Below, in pieces: positions 19,301 through 27,397 of a DNA stretch of 64,000 nucleotides (the stretch's first letter is position 1; the number at the start of each line of letters is the position of its first letter). The notes below the pieces were generated by a model. That model was not told where the DNA came from. It saw only the letters and a list, made by a program, of their open reading frames with translations, and made no database searches. Position numbers and translations under genes: made by a program. Source of the DNA: Filimonas effusa (lineage in GTDB: Bacteria > Bacteroidota > Bacteroidia > Chitinophagales > Chitinophagaceae); NCBI RefSeq assembly GCF_004118675.1, contig NZ_SDHZ01000002.1:1178001-1242000 (forward strand). The letters are read 5' to 3'.

Positions 19301-19869
19301 TCCTGTTTTTCAATGGCGACACCATTAATTATAAGCACGGCATCTTCCGCTACAGCAGACAGTTCAAACGATCCATCGTCGTCCGTAGAGGTTACTATTT
19401 TAGTACCTTTTACAGAAACGTATATTCCAGCGAGGGCGTTTCCGAGGCTATCGACAATTTTTCCTTTTATATTTTTGGGCGGCAATAACGCCAGCTCTCT
19501 AAGAACAGCTTCTTCTTTTTTCCTGAGGAGTATTTCATTGTTATTTACAACAAAGCTAACCGGCAATCCTTCCAGGCATATGCTCAATGCCTCGTTGATT
19601 GATTTGTCTTTTACATTAACGGATAGCTTAGGTAAATTAACAAGCAGGCTACGATTAAAATTGAAGCCATAACCTGTTTGCGCTTCAATAGACCGAAGGA
19701 TTTTTTCCAGGGGAACATTTTTTTCATGAAGGGTAACTGTTTGACTGAGGACACCGGCCCGGACCGATGCCACCATGAAAAACAGCATGGTGCACAAGAG
19801 CTTTAATCGCATAAGAAGTTGTTGGGGCGTCACCTGTGTGCAGGTTTTGCCGGGTACAAGTAAAGACAT
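16336..19869 (-). CDS. SusC/RagA TonB-dependent transporter with STN domain (unit 2)
   Basis: 1177 residues. Signal peptide with a membrane stretch around 21-38, STN domain (about 44-117; QTGYGFNFNRSLL and NNNEILLRKK), carboxypeptidase-regulatory-like domain (135-205), plug beginning near 212 with LIVIDGFPTELS and the AAAATIYGVRASNGVIVI segment, then a long beta-barrel to residue 1177 (final MAVHINF). The plug start (EVAIQVNTGYQRI) departs from the usual VIGYG motif. The ATG at 19869 directly follows the shared leader motif. The partner SusD gene follows after 28 bases. It should import an unknown substrate and signal to FecR and the sigma factor of unit 2. Confidence 0.95.
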   Translation of the reverse strand: MSLLVPGKTCTQVTPQQLLMRLKLLCTMLFFMVASVRAGVLSQTVTLHEKNVPLEKILRSIEAQTGYGFNFNRSLLVNLPKLSVNVKDKSINEALSICLEGLPVSFVVNNNEILLRKKEEAVLRELALLPPKNIKGKIVDSLGNALAGIYVSVKGTKIVTSTDDDGSFELSAVAEDAVLIINGVAIEKQEISLSGRTRISITARIKVTQLNEVAIQVNTGYQRIRPEQSTGSVSIMSHKEYDSRINTTDFLAGLQSRIPGLMINNDIEFEGNSLFQIRGISTINGSKQPLIVIDGFPTELSLATINPNEIESVTVLRDAAAATIYGVRASNGVIVIERKKAKLGKPNIAYRTTFSITPKENYDRYRWDKDGSNTTIEYIKESNANIGATAWMLMTNLSAGSIFTYPPPYVVLAKKAAGLITAEEANSQLEALKLHNNTNEYGRLFLQNATTQTHNLDISGGNENATYFITAQFNQSDLSKVKNGNSRFGLNARTNLRMSKRLSLELTTNFQESREKAVPVIGISSLYPYERLQDDNGNALPVFSGSNMMPELNDMLMANGLLDNLHYPLNELNLVSNKTNTITNRFTVNFRYDIGNGLNANIGGVYETSRAEKRHLANENAVEVRQYVNYYTQTGTTGLVYNIPKGDFLQQTHSSTESYTARAQLNYNKQITSDHSLNLIAGTEIRRVVSKGGTSSYFGYSDQTLLQRAVNYSVIQTSFVSAYHKNNAPLSYSGLFAQQYTEDRFVSGYANAVYSFKNKYSLTGSARVDQSNLFGSDPKNRYKPSWSIGAGWNIDKEKFVNSLEWLNAIKMRAALGFNGNIAKNALPQVIASSVLNTFDNTFNSLQLYSPANSRLRWERTYNLNIGIDYKIFKNITGNIDYYMKKSMDILASNQVDPTRGVTSAIINQSSIRNTGLEIGLHADWINRPGFNWNTGFVLSYNRSKILKVYNVNVPPNSKSFTYALNNRTNYLEGYAVGSVFTYRYAGVDDKGATLIYDKEGKTKNFDVDDQGIDDVDYAGTTIPPYNLGLSNRVDIGNFYVFVMANYFGGFRVRLPLPLASAMRPYEGANNFWRKPGDENIPDVMPALKYSSYNSYLAASDRFVKNGTYITVSDITVAYSFRRTRFLKKMGLSDFEIRAQASNVYTVAMNKENYSVATGSYEKTYLTPTYTMAVHINF

Positions 19870-19969
19870 ACTTTCGTACTAGTTTTGGTTAAATGATAAA
19901 ATGATGTTGCAGTCATGAATCTTCCGAAACATTCGCCGTTCCGGAGCCTAACCCGGAGCGGCTTTTTTT
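19870..19969 (-). promoter_or_regulatory. Shared susC leader element, copy 2
   Basis: On the minus strand: AAAAAAA, then a hairpin GCCGCTCCGG/CCGGAACGGC (19935-19962, one G-T pair), then GGAAGAT, and finally CATTTAACCAAAACTAG...GAAAGT immediately before the susC ATG. It is the clearest of the four copies and fills nearly all of the 111-base FecR-susC spacer. Leader function is inferred from position and repetition. Confidence 0.55.
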
Positions 19970-19980
19970 CGAAAAATTAT

Positions 19981-21183
19981 TTAGGGTTGAATCATAAGAC
20001 GTTTATCTTTTAGTTGAAATTTAATGCCGTTATTTTTTAGTATTTCCAATGTCCGCAGCAAGCTTTGCGAGCGCGAGTAGTTTACCCATATCATTTGCTG
20101 CTGCAATTCTCTTTCATACACCACTTCTATATCATACCACCTCGCAATAATTTTCAGGAAATCCGGAACAGAGATGGACCGGAATAGAAAGCGATCGTCT
20201 TTCCACGCAATGGCTTCTTCAATATCCGCCGGGTTAATATTTATGCTGCCTGCTTCAGCCATTATGGCCTGCTGGCCCGGCTGAAGTTGTTTTAGCGCCC
20301 CCTCGCGCCCAACAACTACAGCGCCCTGAACCAGCGTTGTTTTTACAATTCCGTCTTCTTTATAGGCAGATATATTGAATCCTGTTCCTAGCACTTTCAC
20401 AATACAACCTTCGGCATCGACTTTAAAAGGCTGGCTTTTATTAGCAGCGACTTCAAAATAGGCTTCTCCTTTCAAGGACACCTGGCGTTCCGATCCGCTG
20501 AATATTGCCGGATAACGCAGTTCAGACGCAGCGTTCAACCATACTTTGGAGCCATCCGGCAAGACGAGCCTGAATTGCCGGCCGCGTGGCGTAGACAGTA
20601 TATTTACAGGAACCGCACCGGCCTGTGCGTTTGCCGATACGGTGTAGGAGAGTTCATTATTATATAAGACCAGGCTGGTTTCATCTTCCAGGGCAATGCG
20701 GCCATTACCCATGCTATCCAGCACCAGCCGACGGCCATCGGATAAGGTTAAGACAGCCCCCTCATGCCCCGGCGCAATATCATGCTGCAACTTAGTTCCA
20801 GCGACGGCACCATCCGGAGCTTTATACCACCACCAGGCACCTATGGACAGTACTATAACTGCGGCAGCAGCCCACCAGAAACTACTCAGTCTTACTACCG
20901 TTACTTTCTTCGATTTGCTTCTATTATCATCCCCCATCAGCTGTTGCAACCTGGCCCAGCCAGACTCCATATTCAGCTTATAGTGCTCCCTTTCCAGGAC
21001 TGCATCCCTGAGCCACAGTTCATCGTTGAGCAGGGATAAGACTTCGCGGTTATCTATGGCAGCATTCTTCCAGGCATCAAGCACCTGTTGCTGTTCAGCG
21101 GAAAGCACCTCTCCCTGGCGATATAAACGGATGATATGTAAAATAGATTCGTCCACAGTTACTCCTATATAACTGGCAAGCAA
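19981..21183 (-). CDS. FecR family anti-sigma factor (unit 2)
   Basis: 400 residues. N-terminal cytoplasmic sigma-binding part (1-95), one membrane segment (about 102-120, FWWAAAAVIVLSIG), periplasmic FecR domain (about 190-285; STPRGRQFRLVLPDGSKVWLN and GEAYFEVA), and a C-terminal DUF4974-type domain ending LKDKRLMIQP. The reading frame opens with TTG at 21183 and no ATG occurs before residue 72, so the start is TTG 21183 or one of the GTG codons at 21162 or 21156. It lies 39 bases after the sigma gene and 111 before susC. Confidence 0.93.
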   Translation of the reverse strand: MLASYIGVTVDESILHIIRLYRQGEVLSAEQQQVLDAWKNAAIDNREVLSLLNDELWLRDAVLEREHYKLNMESGWARLQQLMGDDNRSKSKKVTVVRLSSFWWAAAAVIVLSIGAWWWYKAPDGAVAGTKLQHDIAPGHEGAVLTLSDGRRLVLDSMGNGRIALEDETSLVLYNNELSYTVSANAQAGAVPVNILSTPRGRQFRLVLPDGSKVWLNAASELRYPAIFSGSERQVSLKGEAYFEVAANKSQPFKVDAEGCIVKVLGTGFNISAYKEDGIVKTTLVQGAVVVGREGALKQLQPGQQAIMAEAGSININPADIEEAIAWKDDRFLFRSISVPDFLKIIARWYDIEVVYERELQQQMIWVNYSRSQSLLRTLEILKNNGIKFQLKDKRLMIQP

Positions 21184-21222
21184 TCCTGTTGTGACAAAAA
21201 AGTTTAGTTTTTTTTCAGGCTC

Positions 21223-21822
21223 CTATCGCATCTTCTCAAAGATGATATAAAAAAGCAGCAACCTTTCCAGGTTACCTCTGACAACACGGCTGCGGAGCAT
21301 ACTAATGGCACGCTCTTTCCGCTTCCTCACATTGTCAGTAGTCAGCTGCAGAATATCGGCGGTCTCCTGGATACTGCGTTCCTGAAGGAAAAGAAGCGTA
21401 ATCACCTCCCTGTATTTCTCGTCCAGGTTTTCAATTTCGCAATGAATTTCCTGGACCATTTCGGAGAGCATCATCCGACTATCGGCCCAAACCTCACGTT
21501 CTGCTGTTGTTTTGCTGATAGCATCATGGTGTCGTGCATGTACAGATTGCTGTTCCAGCCAGGTAAGGCAGGCGTTCCTGACTGTTTTATAAAGAAAGGA
21601 GCGAACGGCATGAAATGAATTGAACTGAGAACGCCGCTCCCAATACCTAGCAAAGGCGACTATTACATAATCTTCGGCCTGGGCCTGGTTGTCAATAAGT
21701 TTCATGGCAAAAAATACCATCGCCTGGTAATATTGCTGGTAAAGATCGCGCAGGGCAATTTCGTCGCCTTCTGCGATACGGCTGATCAGGGATTCATTGA
21801 TATGGGGAACACCGGCAGTCAA
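21223..21822 (-). CDS. ECF RNA polymerase sigma factor (unit 2)
   Basis: 199 residues, ECF sigma factor with region 2 (about 10-85) and region 4 (about 125-185; LDEKYREVITLLFLQERSIQETADILQ as an extended helix-turn-helix). Region 2.2 reads AEDYVIVAFARYW instead of the usual D-x-F-x-K-x-W, and the protein has more basic and Q-rich insertions than its neighbours, so it is a divergent member. Start is TTG at 21822: a stop lies three codons upstream in frame and the ATGs nearby are out of frame. It is transcribed divergently from the unit 3 sigma gene across a 104-base spacer. Controlled by the FecR encoded just downstream. Confidence 0.9.
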   Translation of the reverse strand: MTAGVPHINESLISRIAEGDEIALRDLYQQYYQAMVFFAMKLIDNQAQAEDYVIVAFARYWERRSQFNSFHAVRSFLYKTVRNACLTWLEQQSVHARHHDAISKTTAEREVWADSRMMLSEMVQEIHCEIENLDEKYREVITLLFLQERSIQETADILQLTTDNVRKRKERAISMLRSRVVRGNLERLLLFYIIFEKMR

Positions 21823-21926
21823 GGGGCATCATGCTGTAAGCCGCTAAAATACGCAGAAACATCTAGGTCACACACATTTAGGCAGCTTTTGCAGTACTAT
21901 ACATACCTTTACGCAAAACTGCGTGA
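21823..21926. promoter_or_regulatory. Divergent spacer between two ECF sigma genes
   Basis: This 104-base stretch must hold promoters for both sigma genes. On the plus strand TACCTTTA (21905-21912) is close to the Bacteroidota -7 element TAnnTTTG. A small perfect hairpin ACGCA-AAAC-TGCGT (21911-21924) ends three bases before the TTG start of the plus-strand gene. No clear promoter was found for the minus strand. Assignment is by position. Confidence 0.4.
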
Positions 21927-22517
21927 TTGAGTAGTTCACTATCGGATATGGAGTTGTTGAGCAGGATGGCGGAAGGAGACGCCAATGCCTTCCAGAAACT
22001 TTTCTACCAGCATTGGGAGAAGATTTTTTCCATAGCGGTTATGTACACCAAATCGGAAGTGCTGGCAGAGGAACTGGTACAGGATATTTTTTTAAAAATA
22101 TGGCTTCACCGCGAGAAAATACAGGACCAAAGTAATTTCCAGGGTTACCTGTTCATCACTGCACGGAATCATATATATAACAAACTAAGGATCAAATCGC
22201 AGGAAACAGAATACCGGCAGGAGCTGCACGCGCATTTTGCCGATTCCCGGGCTGCCGACGACCTGCTGATATTAAAGCAATCGCAGGAGCTTATTCACCA
22301 GGCAGTGGAAAGCCTTCCACCGCAGCAACGCAAAATATTTATCCTCAGCCGCTATGAAGGCCTTACCCTGGAAGAGATAGGTGCTCAAATGGGCATTTCA
22401 CCGCTTACCGCCAGGGCACATATGCGCAAAGCGCTGGCTTCACTACGAAGCTTTCTTCAGCAACACTCCGGCGATCTTTCACTTGCCCCCGTACTTTATA
22501 TTCTGCTCTCAAAATAA
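21927..22517 (+). CDS. ECF RNA polymerase sigma factor (unit 3)
   Basis: 196 residues. Region 2 (about 10-85) with AEELVQDIFLKIWLHREK, region 4 (about 120-180) with LPPQQRKIFILSRYEGLTLEEIGAQMGIS, and a hydrophobic tail, all typical of Bacteroidota sigma factors paired with FecR. Chosen start is TTG at 21927, which gives the usual N-terminal length (MSSSLSDMELLSRMAEGD); ATG at 21948 would remove 7 residues and is the alternative. It is read divergently from the unit 2 sigma gene and is followed 99 bases later by its FecR gene. It should activate the unit 3 susC operon. Confidence 0.93.
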   Translation: MSSSLSDMELLSRMAEGDANAFQKLFYQHWEKIFSIAVMYTKSEVLAEELVQDIFLKIWLHREKIQDQSNFQGYLFITARNHIYNKLRIKSQETEYRQELHAHFADSRAADDLLILKQSQELIHQAVESLPPQQRKIFILSRYEGLTLEEIGAQMGISPLTARAHMRKALASLRSFLQQHSGDLSLAPVLYILLSK

Positions 22518-22616
22518 ATTTTCAAACCGGCTACTCCCTCCTTCTTTTTTCCGTGTTTTTATAGTTAGTAAGGCAACTGACGAAGCCAAAACATTACCGA
22601 AAACTGCTTTTATATA

Positions 22617-23843
22617 ATGCCAACGGAAGAGAGAACACAATATTTAATTCAGAGATACCTTTCGGACGAGCTTTCCGGGCAGGAATTAGACGAATTCCTG
22701 GATTGGGTAGCCAGCGGGTCAGGCGAGGAAACGCTGAAAACTTCCATAGATGCCAGTTTTGCATCAGGCGATTGGCCAGGGGTGGAGGATGATTCGCGGC
22801 GGCATACATTATTCCATCATGTTACAAAAAAAGGCCATATTGATATTAATGGCGGCCAGCCTAGACCTATTGTAAGACCTCTATACAGGACCTTACGTGT
22901 GGCAGCTGTGGTTTTATTGCTGCTGTCCGCTGCTTCTGTAACCTGGTACCTATTGCAAAATAATCATAGGCAGGAAAAATTGGCTGTAAGCCCAACTTCT
23001 CCCAATGCCCCCGTTATTTCGCCTGGCGGCAATAAAGCAACATTGACGCTTGCCGACGGCCAGGTGATTATTTTAGATACAGCAGCCAATGGCACGCTTG
23101 CCAACCAAGGCAACGTAAAGGTTAGTAAACTGGCGAACGGACAGTTATTATATAAAATTGAAGGAACAGCTACGGGCCAGCAGGTTCCTGTATGGCAAAC
23201 GCTAAGTACTCCCAAAGGCGGGCAATATAAAGTGGTTTTACCCGATGGCAGCACTGCCGTACTAAACGCTGCAAGCTCTTTAAAATTTCCCTCCTATTTC
23301 TCCGGGAAAGAACGGCAGGTAAGTGTTACAGGAGAGGTTTATTTTGAAGTAGCCTCCAAACAGGGCACACACCCCTTTATAGTATCTGTCAACAACAGGC
23401 AGGGACACCCCCTGGCCAATGTTACTGTGCTTGGTACAGATTTCAATGTAATGGCATATGATGAAGAAGGATATTGGGCAACCACCCTGTTAAACGGAGC
23501 GGTTAAAGTAAAAACGCCATCAAAAGAAACAAAGCTAAAGCCCGGGCAGCAGCTACAGATATCCAATGCCAGCAAACGGGAACAGGTATTGGAAGGGAAG
23601 GACGAACAGGCGGTGGCCTGGGTGAAAGGTTATTTTCATTTCGACAAAGCGGATATACATGCTGTGATGCGTCAACTGGAGCGCTGGTATAACATCACTG
23701 TTGAATATGAAGCCGCTCCTGTTAAGAAGTTCAGTGGAACCATACCACGGGGCGTAAATGCAACAGAAGTATTAAAAATGCTGGAGCTTACGAATAACGT
23801 TCATTTCAGCATTGAGGGAACTGTTATTAAAGTAAATAATTAA
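22617..23843 (+). CDS. FecR family anti-sigma factor (unit 3)
   Basis: 408 residues. Cytoplasmic sigma-binding part (1-90), one membrane segment (94-113, LRVAAVVLLLLSAAS), FecR domain (about 195-300; STPKGGQYKVVLPDGSTAVLN and GEVYFEVAS), DUF4974-type C-terminal domain (about 330-408; HAVMRQLERWYNITVEYE). An insertion around VNNRQGHPLANV in the FecR domain makes it slightly longer than its neighbours. ATG start at 22617. It lies between the sigma gene and susC, the standard order for cell-surface signalling. Confidence 0.95.
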   Translation: MPTEERTQYLIQRYLSDELSGQELDEFLDWVASGSGEETLKTSIDASFASGDWPGVEDDSRRHTLFHHVTKKGHIDINGGQPRPIVRPLYRTLRVAAVVLLLLSAASVTWYLLQNNHRQEKLAVSPTSPNAPVISPGGNKATLTLADGQVIILDTAANGTLANQGNVKVSKLANGQLLYKIEGTATGQQVPVWQTLSTPKGGQYKVVLPDGSTAVLNAASSLKFPSYFSGKERQVSVTGEVYFEVASKQGTHPFIVSVNNRQGHPLANVTVLGTDFNVMAYDEEGYWATTLLNGAVKVKTPSKETKLKPGQQLQISNASKREQVLEGKDEQAVAWVKGYFHFDKADIHAVMRQLERWYNITVEYEAAPVKKFSGTIPRGVNATEVLKMLELTNNVHFSIEGTVIKVNN

Positions 23844-23904
23844 AATATCATTATTCACCTTTAAACGGCAACAATTGATCTGAAAAAAGTAAAACTGTAA
23901 TTGA

Positions 23905-24004
23905 GAAAAGCCCGTATAAAAACAGAACCGAAATGCTACCAACATTCCGGCTCCCAAGGGCAAATAAAAACCTGCTAAAGTCATTTTTTACCCAAAACAA
24001 ATGT
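23905..24004 (+). promoter_or_regulatory. Shared susC leader element, copy 3
   Basis: Between FecR and susC: ATAAAAACAGAA, a hairpin CCGAAATG/CATTCCGG (23928-23950, one mismatch, 7-base loop), then TCATTTTTTACCCAAAAC-AAATGT immediately before the ATG at 24005. The hairpin is weaker than in the other copies and lacks the GAAGAT box, but the 3' motif fits well. Confidence 0.45.
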
Positions 24005-27000
24005 ATGTGTTTAACTGCTTTGAACAAAAACAAGGGAGGAGCCTTCCCCTTGCTTACCAAAACATGGATGGTTATGAGGTTATCTTTTATATTAATGTTG
24101 GCCGGGAGCCTGCACGTGTATGCAGCCGGGTTTGGGCAAATGGTTTCACTGGAAGCGAAAAACACATCGCTGGAAAAGATCTTTACGGAGATCCGGAAAC
24201 AAACCGGCCGTAATTTTCTCTATTCAGATGAAGACCTCGCACTCGCCGGGAAAGTAGATGTGTCACTGGTGAAAAAGCCTTTGACAGAAGCCCTCAATGC
24301 TTTGCTGGAAAATACGCCGCTATCGTACCAGATAGTAAACCAGGTAGTAGTCATTAAAAAGAAGGAAGTATCGTTAGGTTACCTGGCGCCGCCTCCTGCT
24401 GTTGTTATCAGCGGCAGAGTTGTTACAGACAAAGGTGAAGGAATTGCCGGCGCTTCTGTAGTAGAGGAAGGCACCAAAAACGGTACGGTCACCAGCACTT
24501 CCGGGGCTTTTACGCTGAGAGTAACCCGGACACCTGTAACACTGGTATTCATAAGTCTTGGCTATAAAAGGAAAGCCATCGAGAATGTAACCGGCGGCTC
24601 TTCTTTATCTATTGTTATGGAATCTGAAGCAGCGGATAGCCTTTCGGAGGTGGTAATTTCAAATGGTATGTTCAGCCGGAAGCTCTCCAGTTATACAGGT
24701 GCTGTTTCTACCTTTACTCAAAAACAGCTGGCTACGGTGTCCAATCAGAACGTATTAAAAGCGGTTGCTATTCTTGATCCTTCGTTCCAGATAGTAGACA
24801 ACCTGAATGCGGGTTCTAATCCCAATACATTACCAGATATACAACTGAGAGGTCAAACAGGCATTGCTGATGTGCAAGGTACTTATACATCGAACCCCAA
24901 TCTCCCGTTATTCATATTAGATGGTTTTGAGACCACACTCGAAAAGGTAAATGATATGAACATGAACCTAATTGCCAGCATCACCATTCTGAAAGATGCG
25001 TCTGCAAAAGCGATCTATGGTTCCAAAGCCGGTAATGGCGTTGTGGTAATTGAAACCAAGGCACCAACAAGCGGCCAGCTTCGTTTATCGTATTCCGGCA
25101 ATTTTGATGTTACGGCACCGGATCTGAGTAGCTACAAGCTTACCAATAGCATGCAGAAAATAGAAGCAGAGGTTTTAGCTGGCAGATACAGCTCTCCCAT
25201 TCCTTTAGTTGAAGCCGGACTGGTTGCTGAATATGCTCAAAACCTGCAAGCTGCATTAAGCGGCGTCAACACCTACTGGCTATCGCAACCGCTCCGTAAT
25301 GCTATTGGCCAGCGGCATGGGTTGGTAATGGAAGGCGGAGAGGGAGGTTTGCGCTACTCTGCCAATATGAACTTTACCAATGTTGCCGGTGTGATGAAGG
25401 GATCGGACCGCAGGACCATTTCAGGTGGTGTAAACCTCATATACAGGAAGAACAAGGTACAATTCAGGAACAGCCTTACCATAGATAAAAATCATTCCCA
25501 GAACTCTCCTTACGGCAGCTTTACCAATTTCGCCCAGCTCAATCCTTACTGGAAAATGACGGATGAGAATGGTAACTATATAAAAACATATAATGTAGGA
25601 TCGGCCACCCTGGTGGGCAATCCTATGTATGATGGTTCTCTGAATTCAAAGGATTATACTGCCTATACGAATATCATCGAGAACTTTTATGCCGACTGGG
25701 ACGCAGCCAAAAACCTGAGGTTAACAGCACGTATCGGTTACAATGGCCAGATCAACGAATCGCACCAATTTATACCCGCCAGCAATTCGCGCTACGTTAA
25801 TATATCTCCTACGCTGGATACTTATCTTGACAGAGGACAATATACACTCAGGAATGGCAAGCAAAACATGCTGAATGCCGATGTGCTAGCCAACTATGCT
25901 TTGAGCTTTGGCCTGCACCATCTTTATCTGAATGGCGCCTGGTCGTTGAACACCTCAACTATCAGCACCAACGGAATGACGATGGTAGGTTTCCCCAATG
26001 ATAAAATGAATGATATTTCGTTCGGGCGCAGATATGCTGACGGGTCAAAAGCTGTTGGTACTGAGAATACGAGCCGCGCTATTGCCTTAACATCTGCGAT
26101 CAGTTACTCTTACAATGAAAGGTACCTCGTTGATCTTTCTTACAGGGGGAATGCCAGTTCGCAATTTGGTGCGGATAAGAAGTGGGGCTTATTCTGGTCT
26201 GCCGGCCTGGGCTGGAATGTTCACAGGGAAGCGTTCATGAATGATCTTAATTGGGTAAACCTGTTAAAGTTCCGTGCTTCTACCGGCACTACCGGCACGC
26301 AGAACTTCAACTCTTACCAGTCACTGGCCACCTATCAATACATTACAGACCGTACCTATAACGGTGACATAGGGATAGACCTGATGGCATTGCCCAACCC
26401 AGCTTTACAATGGCAACAGGTTAAAGACAATAACTTTGGTGTAGACCTGGGTTTGTTTAACAAGCTGAGTCTGCGATTCGACTATTATATCAGGGATACT
26501 AAAGATCTGCTGAGTGATATGATCGTAGCTCCTTCCAATGGTTTCAGCACTTATAAGTCAAATATCGGAGAATCGAGGAACAAGGGTTTCCAGTTGGGAT
26601 TAAATATGATACTGTATTCACAAAGCAGTACGAGAACCAATCTCAGCTTCTTTGCGAACCTTGCGCATAATACGAATAAGATCACTAAAGTATCCAACTC
26701 ACTGGTACAGTTAAACAGGAAGCTTGATGCAAGAAAAGACTCTACCACTACCGGAGCAGCAGACCAGCGCAATCCTTCCACGAGGTATGAGCCTGGCCAG
26801 TCTATGAACGCGATCTGGGTTGTACAAAGCAAGGGCATTGACCCTGCCAACGGCAAGGAGATCTTTGTCAAGAAAGACGGATCACTTACGTACAACTGGT
26901 CTTCTGCGGATTATATTGTAGGAGGTGACGCCAACCCGTTGTATAACGGTACGTTTGGATTCAACTTCATGCACAAGGGCTTCACCGCCAACTTTGCTTT

Positions 27001-27388
27001 TGCCTACAGGTGGGGTGGTCAGCAATACAATACAACACTGGTAAGCCGTGTTGAAAACGCAGACTTTGCTTACAATGTAGACCTGAGGGCGCTTACCGAG
27101 CGATGGAAAAAACCAGGCGATCAATCGTTATACAAAGACATTGCCGTACACACCGATACCAAACCCACAACAAGGTTTGTACAGGACCTGAATGAACTGT
27201 TATTCTCTTCCGTAAGTGTGGGATATGATTTTGGGAATATGCGCTGGATAAGGCGTATGGGCGCCAGCCGTATGAATTTCATGATAAATATGAATGACCT
27301 GGGGCGCATCAGCTCCGTGAAAACGGAAAGAGGTTTGGATTATCCTTTCGCCAGAACTATTTCAGGCTCTTTACAAATCACTTTTTAA
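24005..27388 (+). CDS. SusC/RagA TonB-dependent transporter with STN domain (unit 3)
   Basis: 1127 residues from the chosen start. Signal peptide around 24-41, STN domain (about 45-118; QTGRNFLYSDEDLA, QVVVIKKKE), carboxypeptidase-regulatory-like domain (135-205), plug starting near LSEVVISNG (213) with LFILDGFETTLEKV and AKAIYGSKAGNGVVVIE, and a beta-barrel ending SLQITF. The frame is open to ATG at 23933, but that start lies inside the leader hairpin; 24005 (MCLTALNK) matches the N-termini of related proteins here. The partner susD gene follows after 9 bases. Substrate unknown. Confidence 0.93.
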   Translation: MCLTALNKNKGGAFPLLTKTWMVMRLSFILMLAGSLHVYAAGFGQMVSLEAKNTSLEKIFTEIRKQTGRNFLYSDEDLALAGKVDVSLVKKPLTEALNALLENTPLSYQIVNQVVVIKKKEVSLGYLAPPPAVVISGRVVTDKGEGIAGASVVEEGTKNGTVTSTSGAFTLRVTRTPVTLVFISLGYKRKAIENVTGGSSLSIVMESEAADSLSEVVISNGMFSRKLSSYTGAVSTFTQKQLATVSNQNVLKAVAILDPSFQIVDNLNAGSNPNTLPDIQLRGQTGIADVQGTYTSNPNLPLFILDGFETTLEKVNDMNMNLIASITILKDASAKAIYGSKAGNGVVVIETKAPTSGQLRLSYSGNFDVTAPDLSSYKLTNSMQKIEAEVLAGRYSSPIPLVEAGLVAEYAQNLQAALSGVNTYWLSQPLRNAIGQRHGLVMEGGEGGLRYSANMNFTNVAGVMKGSDRRTISGGVNLIYRKNKVQFRNSLTIDKNHSQNSPYGSFTNFAQLNPYWKMTDENGNYIKTYNVGSATLVGNPMYDGSLNSKDYTAYTNIIENFYADWDAAKNLRLTARIGYNGQINESHQFIPASNSRYVNISPTLDTYLDRGQYTLRNGKQNMLNADVLANYALSFGLHHLYLNGAWSLNTSTISTNGMTMVGFPNDKMNDISFGRRYADGSKAVGTENTSRAIALTSAISYSYNERYLVDLSYRGNASSQFGADKKWGLFWSAGLGWNVHREAFMNDLNWVNLLKFRASTGTTGTQNFNSYQSLATYQYITDRTYNGDIGIDLMALPNPALQWQQVKDNNFGVDLGLFNKLSLRFDYYIRDTKDLLSDMIVAPSNGFSTYKSNIGESRNKGFQLGLNMILYSQSSTRTNLSFFANLAHNTNKITKVSNSLVQLNRKLDARKDSTTTGAADQRNPSTRYEPGQSMNAIWVVQSKGIDPANGKEIFVKKDGSLTYNWSSADYIVGGDANPLYNGTFGFNFMHKGFTANFAFAYRWGGQQYNTTLVSRVENADFAYNVDLRALTERWKKPGDQSLYKDIAVHTDTKPTTRFVQDLNELLFSSVSVGYDFGNMRWIRRMGASRMNFMINMNDLGRISSVKTERGLDYPFARTISGSLQITF

Positions 27389-27397
27389 TTGTAGCAC

